DNA of 60,306 nucleotides from Burkholderiales bacterium (lineage in GTDB: Bacteria; Pseudomonadota; Gammaproteobacteria; Burkholderiales; Casimicrobiaceae): the NCBI GenBank assembly GCA_025352105.1, contig JANXUB010000117.1:1-60306 (forward strand), in the 5' to 3' direction. Of the stretch, positions 1-7,675 are shown piece by piece (positions within the stretch are counted from its first letter, which is position 1; each line of letters opens with the position of its first letter). A program made the position numbers and the translations under genes. The notes under the pieces are model-generated. The model was not told where the DNA came from and ran no database searches. It saw only the letters and a list, made by a program, of their open reading frames with translations.

Positions 1-2
1 CT

Positions 3-386
3 CAGCGGAAAAATCTATCTCACCATGAGACCGGAAAGCACACCGAAATAGTCAAGCCAAAACCAACAACTTATCCACAACCCCGACACCACGTAACGAA
101 AGAAATTTCGCGAAATTACAGAAAATTTGTTGCTTTATCGCCAACTGCGGTGCGCCATTTTTTCATTCAGCGGGGCGGCCAATTTCGGGCTACCGGCGTC
201 GTACGCGGCAATTACGATGTTCGCTATCGTGACCTGAATAGTGGCCAGCTATCGCGCTCTGATCCGTTTGAACTCAAAGAGGAACCTACGTACAACGGTA
301 CGCAATTTAGCAACATGACGATGACACTCTACAAAGTGCGCAACGGCAATATGCAAACGCACGGTCTCGATGAAAGTGAATTTTGA
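3..386 (+). CDS. C-terminal part of an unidentified protein (5' end outside window)
   Basis: The reading frame is open from the left edge to the TGA at 384-386, so this is the 3' end of a longer gene. A GTG at 150 is in frame, but the frame continues upstream without a stop, through a Thr/Pro/His/Lys-rich stretch that looks like a linker. The last 75 or so residues form a compact domain (GGQFRATGVVRGNYDVRYRD, ending LYKVRNGNMQTHGLDESEF). It resembles small beta-rich C-terminal domains I have seen in bacterial proteins with a similar LYK.xxGNxxT ending, but I cannot name the family. The next gene on the same strand, 171 bp on, carries a J-like domain, so the two may be related in function; this is inference. 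Confidence 0.6.
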   Translation, partial: QRKNLSHHETGKHTEIVKPKPTTYPQPRHHVTKEISRNYRKFVALSPTAVRHFFIQRGGQFRATGVVRGNYDVRYRDLNSGQLSRSDPFELKEEPTYNGTQFSNMTMTLYKVRNGNMQTHGLDESEF

Positions 387-557
387 GCCCGACTCACTAG
401 CATTCCCAATGCAAACAACGTTTGGCGCTCCATCCACGCCAACACAGCGTGGGATTAGCGAAGAACTCAGCCCTACTGCCTTGCGCGCTGCTGGGGCGAT
501 GCGCTCCCCGCTCAAAGTAGAGCCGCGAGCTACGGCGTAAAGAAATCAGGATTTTGA

Positions 558-2000
558 ATGAGCGTTGTCCCGCACACCCACTACAAAAATTTGTCCATTT
601 CTGAGAACGCAACACCGGCGCAGATTGATGCTGCGTACGAGGCGCTGATGGCAAAGTACTCCCTGCCCGAGTATGCCAACGATAATGAGGCTGCACGTGT
701 GCGAGAAGTGTTGACGATTTCTCACGAACGGCTTTCATCGCAGGAATCACGTCGGTTGCATGATGAATGGGTGGCGTTGACACGCCGCAAGCTGAACACT
801 GACGGTTCAGCGAGGCAGATCGTCACTGCGGCTCCGACGGGCGGTTGGAATGCAACCAGCAACACGCGTTCAGCGCCTGAACGTCAGGCAACTGGAAGTT
901 CATGGTCGATTGGCACAGTCGTTCCGCTTGCGGGTCTAGTATTTACAGTTCTAATTTTTGGTTGGATCTCGAAGCGCGCAGATAAAACCAATGCTTCGAC
1001 GACACCACCCATGCAAAGCACGCCACCATCCGCCTCCAGCCAAAGTGCGTCATCAGCGCCCCCGAAATCATCGACGGGGAATTTCGCTACCATCGCAACG
1101 CCTGCAAACTCGCCCACAGCAACGCCCCTCGCCCCCACCGCGCCTCCGACCCTTTCGCTAGAGTTTCGGCCGGATTTGGCTATCGCTGCGGTTACGGCCA
1201 ATGTGCGAAGCGGTCCAAGCGCAAAGTCCAGCGTAGTTCGCACGATCGAACGTGCAGCGCCTCTACAAAAGTTGGGCGTAGACGGAACATTTACGCAAGT
1301 GCGCCTAGCGGACGGTATGCTCGGCTGGGTCGCCCAGGACCTATTGATACCGCACGATGACGCCCGACGCCTCAACACGCTCACGGCATCACAATACCTA
1401 TCCGATCGCGCCCCCGAAAAACGCCTCACCACATTCGACGCCGCGATCATGTCCGGCGATGCGGCGCGCCAAATAAATGCAACATTTGCCTCGTTTTCAT
1501 CACCTACGCTCGACATGACGGCAACGCTAACTCAGCTAAAAGAGCTGGCGCAAACTCGCGTGATTGCTCCCGCATCAGACGATGCCGCAGCGCTCTGGTA
1601 CACGCTCGCTGCGACTGCCGCACGCAACTCGGGCAACCTTGACGAAGCGTTATCAAACTACCTCGCAGCGGCGGAGGCCTCCCCTGCTACGGGAGCGCAC
1701 CACAGCGCCGTCGCGCTCGCTGCGTACGAGCTGGGAAAACGTGATCTGCTCCTGAAACACGCCTACATTGCGCTCGCCGTTTCGCCAGAGACCACGAATT
1801 CATGTTTGGTTTTTTCGTTAGCGCTAGCCAGCCTCTCGTCTGCTGAGCAGCCTCGTGAAGTTGCTGCAGCAAACACGCTACGGCTCGCGATCCATTACTC
1901 CCGTGATGCGGCATTCACCGTGCGATACCTCCGAGGACTTGCCACCAAAACAACCAACCCTATAGTCGCGCGCGCTATTGCCACAGCGCTGACCAATTGA
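558..2000 (+). CDS. Membrane protein with degenerate J domain, SH3b domain and repeat-rich C-terminus
   Basis: The 480-residue protein starts at ATG 558. Residues about 8-75 look like a DnaJ J domain (HYKNLSISENATPAQIDAAY), but the HPD tripeptide needed to stimulate Hsp70 is absent, the loop reading YSLPEYANDN, so it is probably J-like rather than a working DnaJ. One transmembrane helix follows at about 116-138. A Ser/Thr/Pro/Ala-rich linker runs to about 205, and a bacterial SH3 domain at about 209-263 (TANVRSGPSAKSSVVRTI, then GMLGWVAQDLL) probably binds cell-wall or protein ligands. The Ala-rich C-terminus has TPR-like helical repeats. Cytoplasmic J-like and periplasmic SH3b/TPR placement is inferred from the single helix. 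No function is assigned. Confidence 0.8.
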   Translation: MSVVPHTHYKNLSISENATPAQIDAAYEALMAKYSLPEYANDNEAARVREVLTISHERLSSQESRRLHDEWVALTRRKLNTDGSARQIVTAAPTGGWNATSNTRSAPERQATGSSWSIGTVVPLAGLVFTVLIFGWISKRADKTNASTTPPMQSTPPSASSQSASSAPPKSSTGNFATIATPANSPTATPLAPTAPPTLSLEFRPDLAIAAVTANVRSGPSAKSSVVRTIERAAPLQKLGVDGTFTQVRLADGMLGWVAQDLLIPHDDARRLNTLTASQYLSDRAPEKRLTTFDAAIMSGDAARQINATFASFSSPTLDMTATLTQLKELAQTRVIAPASDDAAALWYTLAATAARNSGNLDEALSNYLAAAEASPATGAHHSAVALAAYELGKRDLLLKHAYIALAVSPETTNSCLVFSLALASLSSAEQPREVAAANTLRLAIHYSRDAAFTVRYLRGLATKTTNPIVARAIATALTN

Positions 2001-2216
2001 CGCGCATACGATCCCTCCCGCGACTCTCTACACTATCCGCAGCGCGCTGAAGTTCAACTCGCGTTGGCAGCCGTCAGCTCAACGGGTCTGGCGCGAATCA
2101 AGGTTGGAACGTCAGAAGCGAGAGACAAAATGCCTCGGGACAACACGAAGAACTGCTTCAGATGAAAATATCTGATCGCGCGCCCATAATTGTCGCGTAA
2201 GGCACTCAGCAAAAAG
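2001..2216. other. Intergenic gap, nothing recognised
   Basis: This 216-bp stretch lies between two convergent genes. I see no small gene, strong terminator or repeat in it. An AAAAAGCT at about 2211 resembles one end of the 120-bp palindromes found elsewhere in the window, but no matching arm or centre is present. Confidence 0.4.
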
Positions 2217-2675
2217 CTATTGCAACCTTCGCTTCACTGCTTCGAGTGCGAGCCGGTCGATTTTGTCCTTATCCCGGTAGTCAGTTTTGGTCTTTAGCAG
2301 GCCATCGATGTCGAGTGTGACAACCTCTGTACCGTCGAGATCAACGCGCCGCATGTGCGGTTTCAGCGATTCGAATGTCTCGCCGTTGGCTGCGAAAAGC
2401 AGGTCAATCAGCAGCTCGTCCGCCACCCTAATATTTTCGGGTTCGTGGATGGGCGGTTCGAACCACTCAGGGTGAAGGTCCTGAGCACTTTCAAGAAAAT
2501 TTAGCGATTTGATGACTTTGCGCCCGTTCTCAATCGAACGCGGCAGCAGCACATCAATGTCTTCGGTCAGACGTAGAAATCCGTTCATGCGAACGGCAAA
2601 TCCACCCACCAAAACGTATTCCACGCCCTCGTCATGAAAGCGTTGCAGCAAACGCCGAAGGTCAGAATCGTTCAC
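2217..2675 (-). CDS. Nucleotidyltransferase-fold protein (AbiEii/MNT-like)
   Basis: The 152-residue protein carries the short nucleotidyltransferase signature GGFAVRMNGFLRLTEDIDVLL: a glycine pair followed by an E-D-I-D acidic motif, with a further acidic strand (LLIDLLF) that could supply the third metal ligand. This resembles the nucleotidyltransferase halves of AbiE-type and MNT toxin-antitoxin systems. The start is GTG at 2675, directly abutting the TGA of the upstream gene (TGAGTG), so translation is probably coupled. The C-terminus (LLKTKTDYRDKDKIDRLALE) matches the conserved tail of such proteins. It could be an antitoxin-like nucleotidyltransferase, a toxin, or a housekeeping modifier; the sequence does not decide. 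Confidence 0.75.
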   Translation of the reverse strand: MNDSDLRRLLQRFHDEGVEYVLVGGFAVRMNGFLRLTEDIDVLLPRSIENGRKVIKSLNFLESAQDLHPEWFEPPIHEPENIRVADELLIDLLFAANGETFESLKPHMRRVDLDGTEVVTLDIDGLLKTKTDYRDKDKIDRLALEAVKRRLQ

Positions 2676-2906
2676 TCAACCAGAAGTCGTCGGATAGGCG
2701 CGAGGCGCAACGTTGACACGCTCAGCCATTGCGGCTGAACGCCCATCATCCATGCGATTGAAAAACTCGTGAGTGCCGCGCCAAACGCCGCGTGGATGCG
2801 GCGGTAGCAAAATTTTCATCTGCTTGTCGAGCGTTGCGCCGCGACGTATTGCCTCGACAGGATCGAGTACAAATTCGTCGCGGTTTTTGCTTCCGACTAT
2901 TCGCAT
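2676..2906 (-). CDS. Small partner of the nucleotidyltransferase
   Basis: This 76-residue protein is encoded immediately upstream of the nucleotidyltransferase with zero intergenic bases. It begins MRIVGSKNRDEFVLDPVEA and has a basic middle with a PRGVWRGTHEFFNRMDD segment; there is no HTH, membrane segment or signal peptide. The tight coupling and small size suggest a dedicated partner, as in two-gene toxin-antitoxin or abortive-infection cassettes, but I do not recognise its family and the role is inference. Upstream of its ATG only 26 bp separate it from the end of clpA on the same strand, so clpA read-through could transcribe the pair. Confidence 0.6.
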   Translation of the reverse strand: MRIVGSKNRDEFVLDPVEAIRRGATLDKQMKILLPPHPRGVWRGTHEFFNRMDDGRSAAMAERVNVAPRAYPTTSG

Positions 2907-2932
2907 GAGAACCCGAGCTCTGTAGTGACAGC

Positions 2933-5248
2933 CTAAACCGTTGCCTCTTCCGCTGCCTCTTTCGGCACGTCGCTTTCCGGGAAGGAAAGTTTGACTTTGC
3001 CGTCGCCCGCCTTCCCGTCTTTCGCGTCTTTCGCATCGACATCAATGTCGATCATGACCTTGCCGCCACCGACCAGCTTGCCGAACAGGAGCTCGTCGGC
3101 CAAGGCACGACGGATCGTGTCCTGGATGAGGCGAGCCATTGGGCGTGCGCCCATCTGCGGATCAAAGCCCTTCTTCGCGAGGTAATCACGTAGCGCTTGC
3201 GAGAACTCGGGATCGACTTTTTTCTCATGCAGTTGACCTTCAAGTTCGAGCAGGAACTTGTCGACAACTTTCAGGATGACCTCATGGTTCAATGGCGCAA
3301 AGCTGATCGTCGCGTCAAGGCGATTCCTGAACTCGGGCGTGAACATGCGCTTGATGGCTTCCATCTCGTCGCCGACTTCTTTCGTGTTGTTGAAGCCGAT
3401 CACGTTCTTCGTCAGCGTCTCCGCACCCGCGTTCGTGGTCATCACGATGATCACATTGCGGAAGTCTGCCTTGCGACCATTGTTGTCCGTCAGCGTGCCG
3501 TGATCCATCACCTGCAACAGCACGTTGTAGATGTCCGGATGCGCTTTCTCGATTTCGTCGAGCAGCAGCACGCAGTATGGATTCTTGGTGACGCCTTCGG
3601 TCAACTGTCCGCCCTGGTCGTAGCCGACATACCCCGGTGGCGCGCCAATCAAACGGCTCACCGCGTGACGCTCCATGTATTCGCTCATGTCAAAGCGCAG
3701 AAGCTCTACACCCAGACTGAATGCGAGTTGGCGCGCGACTTCGGTCTTGCCAACACCGGTCGGGCCGGAGAACAGGAACGAACCAATCGGCTTGCGTGGA
3801 TTGCCCAAACCACTGCGCGCCATCTTGATGGCCGACGCCAGCGCTTCAATCGCCTTATCCTGACCGAACACCACATTCCTCAGATCGCGGTCCAGCGTTT
3901 TCAGGCTGTTGCGATCATCGGTGGACACGGTCTTCGCTGGAATGCGGGCGATCTTCGCGACGATGTCTTCGATCTCGCTCTTGCCAATGGTTTTCTTCTG
4001 CTTGGATTTCGGCAGAATTTTTTGTGCGGCACCAGCCTCATCAATCACGTCAATAGCCTTGTCCGGCAGGTGACGGTCGTTGATGTGGCGCGCCGACAAT
4101 TCAGCAGCAGCAGTGATCGCTGCGGGGGAATATTTGACGTTGTGATGCGCTTCGTACTTGGGCTTAAGGCCACGCAGAATCTCGACGGTTTCGCTGATCG
4201 ACGGCTCAACCACATCGATTTTCTGGAAGCGACGCGCCAGCGCATTGTCTTTCTCGAAGACCTGACGGAATTCAGCATACGTGGTCGCACCGATGCATTT
4301 CAAGCCGCCGTTCGCAAGCGCGGGTTTCAGCAAATTCGACGCGTCAAGCGTTCCGCCACTGGCAGCACCCGCACCAATGATCGTGTGGATTTCGTCGATG
4401 AACAGAATGCCGTTGGTTTTTTCAGACAGCTGCTTGAGCACAGCTTTCAACCGCGCTTCAAAATCACCGCGGTACTTGGTACCCGCGAGCAATGCGCCCA
4501 TGTCGAGCGAATACACAACGCAGTCGGCCAGCACGTCCGGCACTTCCTTGTCCACGATTCGCTTGGCGAGACCTTCTGCGATGGCGGTTTTGCCCACGCC
4601 TGCTTCGCCCACGAGGAGCGGATTATTTTTGCGACGACGGCAGAGAATTTGCACGAGACGCTCAAGCTCGTTAGCGCGACCAATCATCGGGTCGATCTTG
4701 CCCGCTTTGGCCTGCGCGTTCAGATTTACCGTGAAGTTCTCAAGCGCGCCTTGCGGTGCTTCTTCCTTCGCGGTTTCGCCTTCACCAGCCTCGGCTTTTT
4801 CGTTCTTGTCTTTCGGCACTTTGCTGATGCCGTGGCTGATGTAATTCACAACATCCAGACGCGTGACGCCGCGCTGATTCAGGAAATACACCGCGTGCGA
4901 ATCTTTCTCGCCAAAAATAGCGACGAGCACATTCGCACCGGTCACTTCTTTTTTGCCCGACGATTGCACATGCAAAATCGCGCGCTGAATGACGCGTTGA
5001 AAACCTTGCGTAGGCGTGGTGTCGCTCTCGCTGTTTTGCGGCAGACGCGGCGTGTGTTCGTTGATGAAATTGGCGAGCGCGGTGCGCAGCTCGTCTAAAT
5101 CAACGGCGCAGGCGCGGAGCACCTCAGCCGCGCTCGGGTTGTCGAGCATGGCGAGCAGGAGATGCTCAACGGTGATGAACTCATGGCGTTTTTGCCGGGC
5201 CTCGACAAATGCCATGTGCAAACTGACTTCTAACTCTTGCGCGATCAT
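2933..5248 (-). CDS. clpA: ATP-dependent Clp protease ATP-binding subunit ClpA
   Basis: ClpA is the AAA+ unfoldase that feeds substrates to ClpP. The frame runs open upstream of the gene, but the family start is MIAQELEVSLHMAF, giving ATG at 5248 and 771 residues, close to the E. coli length. The N-domain (residues 1-145) has the two Clp repeats (RHEFITVEHLLLAML). The first AAA+ module has GEAGVGKT and LFIDEIH; the second has GPTGVGKT, LLLDEIEKAH and the ClpA/B-type R-N-R-L-D segment. The C-terminal tail is Asp/Lys-rich. clpS lies 130 bp upstream on the same strand, the usual order for the ClpA adaptor. Nearly all of the opposite strand is also open, which is a codon-bias shadow. Confidence 0.97.
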   Translation of the reverse strand: MIAQELEVSLHMAFVEARQKRHEFITVEHLLLAMLDNPSAAEVLRACAVDLDELRTALANFINEHTPRLPQNSESDTTPTQGFQRVIQRAILHVQSSGKKEVTGANVLVAIFGEKDSHAVYFLNQRGVTRLDVVNYISHGISKVPKDKNEKAEAGEGETAKEEAPQGALENFTVNLNAQAKAGKIDPMIGRANELERLVQILCRRRKNNPLLVGEAGVGKTAIAEGLAKRIVDKEVPDVLADCVVYSLDMGALLAGTKYRGDFEARLKAVLKQLSEKTNGILFIDEIHTIIGAGAASGGTLDASNLLKPALANGGLKCIGATTYAEFRQVFEKDNALARRFQKIDVVEPSISETVEILRGLKPKYEAHHNVKYSPAAITAAAELSARHINDRHLPDKAIDVIDEAGAAQKILPKSKQKKTIGKSEIEDIVAKIARIPAKTVSTDDRNSLKTLDRDLRNVVFGQDKAIEALASAIKMARSGLGNPRKPIGSFLFSGPTGVGKTEVARQLAFSLGVELLRFDMSEYMERHAVSRLIGAPPGYVGYDQGGQLTEGVTKNPYCVLLLDEIEKAHPDIYNVLLQVMDHGTLTDNNGRKADFRNVIIVMTTNAGAETLTKNVIGFNNTKEVGDEMEAIKRMFTPEFRNRLDATISFAPLNHEVILKVVDKFLLELEGQLHEKKVDPEFSQALRDYLAKKGFDPQMGARPMARLIQDTIRRALADELLFGKLVGGGKVMIDIDVDAKDAKDGKAGDGKVKLSFPESDVPKEAAEEATV

Positions 5249-5378
5249 TTGAATTGCCTTGCTGTCGACGAATCGTCGGCTTGTAACTCCCGTATCCACG
5301 GCTGCACAATAGCAGCGTTGGTGGATTCGCCTACCTGCGTGCTCTACGTTTTTGACGTGACCGTCGCGAACGAAAACA

Positions 5379-5702
5379 CTAGTTAGGCTCCATCGTACAC
5401 TGAAGCGGATGCTGATGCGCCTCGGCCAGCTCCTGGACTTGCGAGACCTTCGTGTCCGCGACTTCTTTGGTAAAAACCCCGCAGGTGCCAACGCCCGTGC
5501 GATGGACCTGCAACATGACCTGCGTGGCCTGCTCACGGGTGAGCATGAACACCTGCTGCAACACGCCGACCACAAAATCCATTGGCGTGTAATCGTCGTT
5601 CAGCAGCAGCACCCGATACATCGGAGGCGGCTTGGTGCTGACGCGCTCGGCTTCGAGAACAGAGCCATCGTTGGGGTTAGAGCGGGGGGAGTGAACTGCC
5701 AT
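5379..5702 (-). CDS. clpS: ClpAP adaptor protein ClpS
   Basis: ClpS binds the N-domain of ClpA and delivers N-degron substrates. The core [20 protein letters not shown] contains the conserved NDDYTPM substrate pocket, followed by the [21 protein letters not shown] segment typical of the family. I chose the ATG at 5702 (MAVHSPRS, 107 residues) because it gives the normal ClpS length. In-frame ATGs at 5756 and 5765 would add 18-21 residues without family similarity. No strong ribosome-binding site distinguishes them. It is followed by clpA and divergent from cspA. Confidence 0.95.
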   Translation of the reverse strand: MAVHSPRSNPNDGSVLEAERVSTKPPPMYRVLLLNDDYTPMDFVVGVLQQVFMLTREQATQVMLQVHRTGVGTCGVFTKEVADTKVSQVQELAEAHQHPLQCTMEPN

Positions 5703-6041
5703 GCTGTGTTTGCTTGTTACTAACTTTCGTGATTTTCGAGCGCTATCGCGAATCATGAAAGTCATTTCTCATTAACCACTGAATATCGGTTGCGAAACGC
5801 GAATTTCAAGAGCATACGGCATGCCAATCCCGGTTTCGCCAACAGCCCGCCACTGGCTGTAAAACCTCGTACAGCTGTAAACATTCCCGGAAATATTAAT
5901 TATCCGCTTGACTAATAGGGTTGTATAACTGTACAACGGCAACAGGCAGGCGCTCTGGCGTCGGATGCGGGGGTTCCCGTCCGGCGCTGTATGTGTGTGT
6001 CACCAACCAAAACAAGCTTTATGCAGTAGGGAGTATTTTTT
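5703..6041. promoter_or_regulatory. Divergent clpS/cspA upstream region with structured cspA leader
   Basis: This 339-bp region has no gene and must hold the promoters for clpS (minus) and cspA (plus). A TTGACT at 5908-5913 could be a -35 element for cspA; the best-spaced -10 is poor, so the promoter is tentative. From about 5940 to 6041 lies a probable long cspA 5' leader. It can fold: CAGGCGC at about 5945 pairs with GCGCTG near 5985, with an inner GCGGG/CCCGT. Long structured leaders are common for cold-shock genes. The cspA ribosome-binding site GGGAG lies at about 6030. Confidence 0.45.
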
Positions 6042-6251
6042 ATGACAACAGGGACAGTGAAATGGTTTAACGATGCCAAGGGATTTGGCTTCATTAAGCC
6101 CGACGACGGCACCGATGATGTATTCGCGCATTTTTCCGCGATCCAGATGGACGGTTTCCGTTCGTTAAAAGAAGGCCAAAAAGTAGCCTTCGAAGTTGTG
6201 CCAGGCCCAAAAGGCAAGCAGGCATCCAACATTCAAAACCCACCGCAGTAA
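6042..6251 (+). CDS. cspA: Cold shock protein, CspA family
   Basis: This is a single 69-residue cold-shock domain, an RNA chaperone that binds single-stranded RNA. Both nucleic-acid-binding motifs are intact: RNP1 KGFGFI and RNP2 VFAHF, after the typical [11 protein letters not shown] start. A GGGAG ribosome-binding site stands before ATG 6042 with an A/T-rich spacer. It is divergent from clpS, an arrangement also seen with cspD-clpSA in other proteobacteria. Whether it is cold-induced or constitutive cannot be read from the protein. A strong terminator follows at 6306. Confidence 0.95.
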   Translation: MTTGTVKWFNDAKGFGFIKPDDGTDDVFAHFSAIQMDGFRSLKEGQKVAFEVVPGPKGKQASNIQNPPQ

Positions 6252-6305
6252 CGCCGTGGGAGCCCCCGATTCGAGTGAATCGGATTGGGGGACAGCAAGA
6301 AAAAA

Positions 6306-6334
6306 AGGGCTGCAATCGCGGCCCTCTTTTTTTT
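6306..6334. terminator. Bidirectional intrinsic terminator between cspA and icd
   Basis: A 7-bp GC-rich stem (GGGCTGC / GCGGCCC, one G-T pair) with an AATC loop is followed by eight T on the plus strand and preceded by seven A, so it can end both cspA and the convergent icd. A second stem-loop (CCGATTC / GAATCGG) lies just upstream near 6266-6284. Confidence 0.85.
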
Positions 6335-6346
6335 AGCGATCCGGAT

Positions 6347-7588
6347 TTACATCCGCGCAATCATCGCATCGCCAAACGCGGAACACGACACCTCTTTCGC
6401 GCCCTCCATCAAACGCGCGAAGTCATAGGTAACGACCTTGTCGCCAATTGCGGCTTCAATCGATTTGATGATCAAGTCGGCCGCCTCGATCCACCCCATG
6501 TGCCGCAACATCATTTCGGCTGACAGGATCAGCGAGCCGGGATTAACCTTGTCCTGACCCGCATACTTAGGTGCGGTACCGTGGGTCGCCTCGAAGCACG
6601 CGTATTCGAGCGAGATATTCGCGCCCGGCGCAATGCCGATGCCGCCGACCTGAGCGGCCAGCGCATCAGAGATGTAATCACCGTTCAGATTCAACGTCGC
6701 GACCACGTCGTACTCAGCCGGGCGCAGCAAAATCTGTTGCAGGAAAGCGTCGGCGATCACGTCCTTGACGATGATGTCCGCGCCGGTTTTCGGGTTCTTG
6801 AACTTGCACCACGGGCCGCCATCGATCAGCGTCGCACCGAACTCGGTTGCGGCCAGCGCATACGCCCAGTCGCGAAATCCACCCTCGGTGAACTTCATGA
6901 TGTTGCCCTTGTGCACGATGGTCACCGAGCGACGGTTGTTTTCAATCGCGTACTTGTAGGCCGCCCGCACCAGTCGCTCGGTGCCTTCCTGCGACACCGG
7001 CTTGATACCGAGTGATGAGGTATTCGGAAAGCGGATTTTCTTCACGCCCATTTCGGTTTGCAGGAAGCTCATCAATTTTTTGCATTGATCCGAGCCCGCC
7101 ATGAATTCGATACCGGCGTAGATGTCCTCGGTGTTCTCGCGAAAGATCACCATATCGATCTTCGACGGATCTTTCAGTGGGCTCGGAACGCCCGCGAAAT
7201 GGCGCACAGGGCGCACGCATTGATACAGGTCGAGCTCCTGCCGCAACGCCACGTTGAGCGAACGAATGCCGCCGCCGACCGGCGTGGTCATTGGGCCTTT
7301 GATCGACACCGAATAGTCCTTGCACGCCTGCAAAGTCTCAGCGGGCATCCACACGTCACCGCCGTACAGCCGCGTGGATTTCTCACCCGCGTAAACCTCC
7401 ATCCAGGCAATTTTTTTCTTGCCGCCGTAGGCTTTGGCCACCGCCGCGTCGACCACCTTTTGCATCACTGGCGTGATGTCGACGCCAATGCCGTCGCCTT
7501 CGATGAACGGGATGATCGGATCGTCCGGCGTCGGTTGTCCGGGGACGATTTTTGTACCGGCGGGGACTTTGATGTGTGATGCGCTCAT
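6347..7588 (-). CDS. icd: NADP-dependent isocitrate dehydrogenase, homodimeric type
   Basis: This 413-residue enzyme oxidises isocitrate to 2-oxoglutarate in the TCA cycle. It shows [10 protein letters not shown], the substrate loop [23 protein letters not shown] and the cofactor segment [13 protein letters not shown]. Serine 110 in GGGIRSLN corresponds to E. coli Ser113, the residue phosphorylated by AceK, so the enzyme should be controllable by the kinase/phosphatase encoded divergently 87 bp away. A GAGAGG ribosome-binding site precedes the ATG at 7588. It shares no similarity with the monomeric isocitrate dehydrogenase encoded 2.6 kb downstream on the same strand. Confidence 0.97.
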   Translation of the reverse strand: MSASHIKVPAGTKIVPGQPTPDDPIIPFIEGDGIGVDITPVMQKVVDAAVAKAYGGKKKIAWMEVYAGEKSTRLYGGDVWMPAETLQACKDYSVSIKGPMTTPVGGGIRSLNVALRQELDLYQCVRPVRHFAGVPSPLKDPSKIDMVIFRENTEDIYAGIEFMAGSDQCKKLMSFLQTEMGVKKIRFPNTSSLGIKPVSQEGTERLVRAAYKYAIENNRRSVTIVHKGNIMKFTEGGFRDWAYALAATEFGATLIDGGPWCKFKNPKTGADIIVKDVIADAFLQQILLRPAEYDVVATLNLNGDYISDALAAQVGGIGIAPGANISLEYACFEATHGTAPKYAGQDKVNPGSLILSAEMMLRHMGWIEAADLIIKSIEAAIGDKVVTYDFARLMEGAKEVSCSAFGDAMIARM

Positions 7589-7675
7589 GGTGTTGCGATC
7601 CTCTCGGGAAGTCGGTAAACAGCCGGGTATTATCGCGAAAACGCTTTCCAGTTAATCCGCCCTTCACATTTGGTT

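Noticed and set aside
2450..2480. A GGTTCGAACC string resembling a tRNA T-arm
   Set aside because: It lies inside the nucleotidyltransferase coding sequence, and no acceptor, D-arm or anticodon-arm structure surrounds it.
3197..5098. A 633-residue open frame opposite clpA on the plus strand
   Set aside because: It is the antisense shadow of clpA, caused by codon bias. It has no domain and no ribosome-binding site, whereas clpA is unmistakable.
5249..5575. A 109-residue N-terminal extension of ClpA
   Set aside because: The upstream frame is open but Arg/Ser/Cys-rich and unlike ClpA. The family start MIAQELE fits ATG 5248.
5908..5936. A firm promoter call for cspA from TTGACT and TATAAC
   Set aside because: The spacing between them is only 10 bp. 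The better-spaced hexamer is a poor -10, so only a tentative mention was kept.
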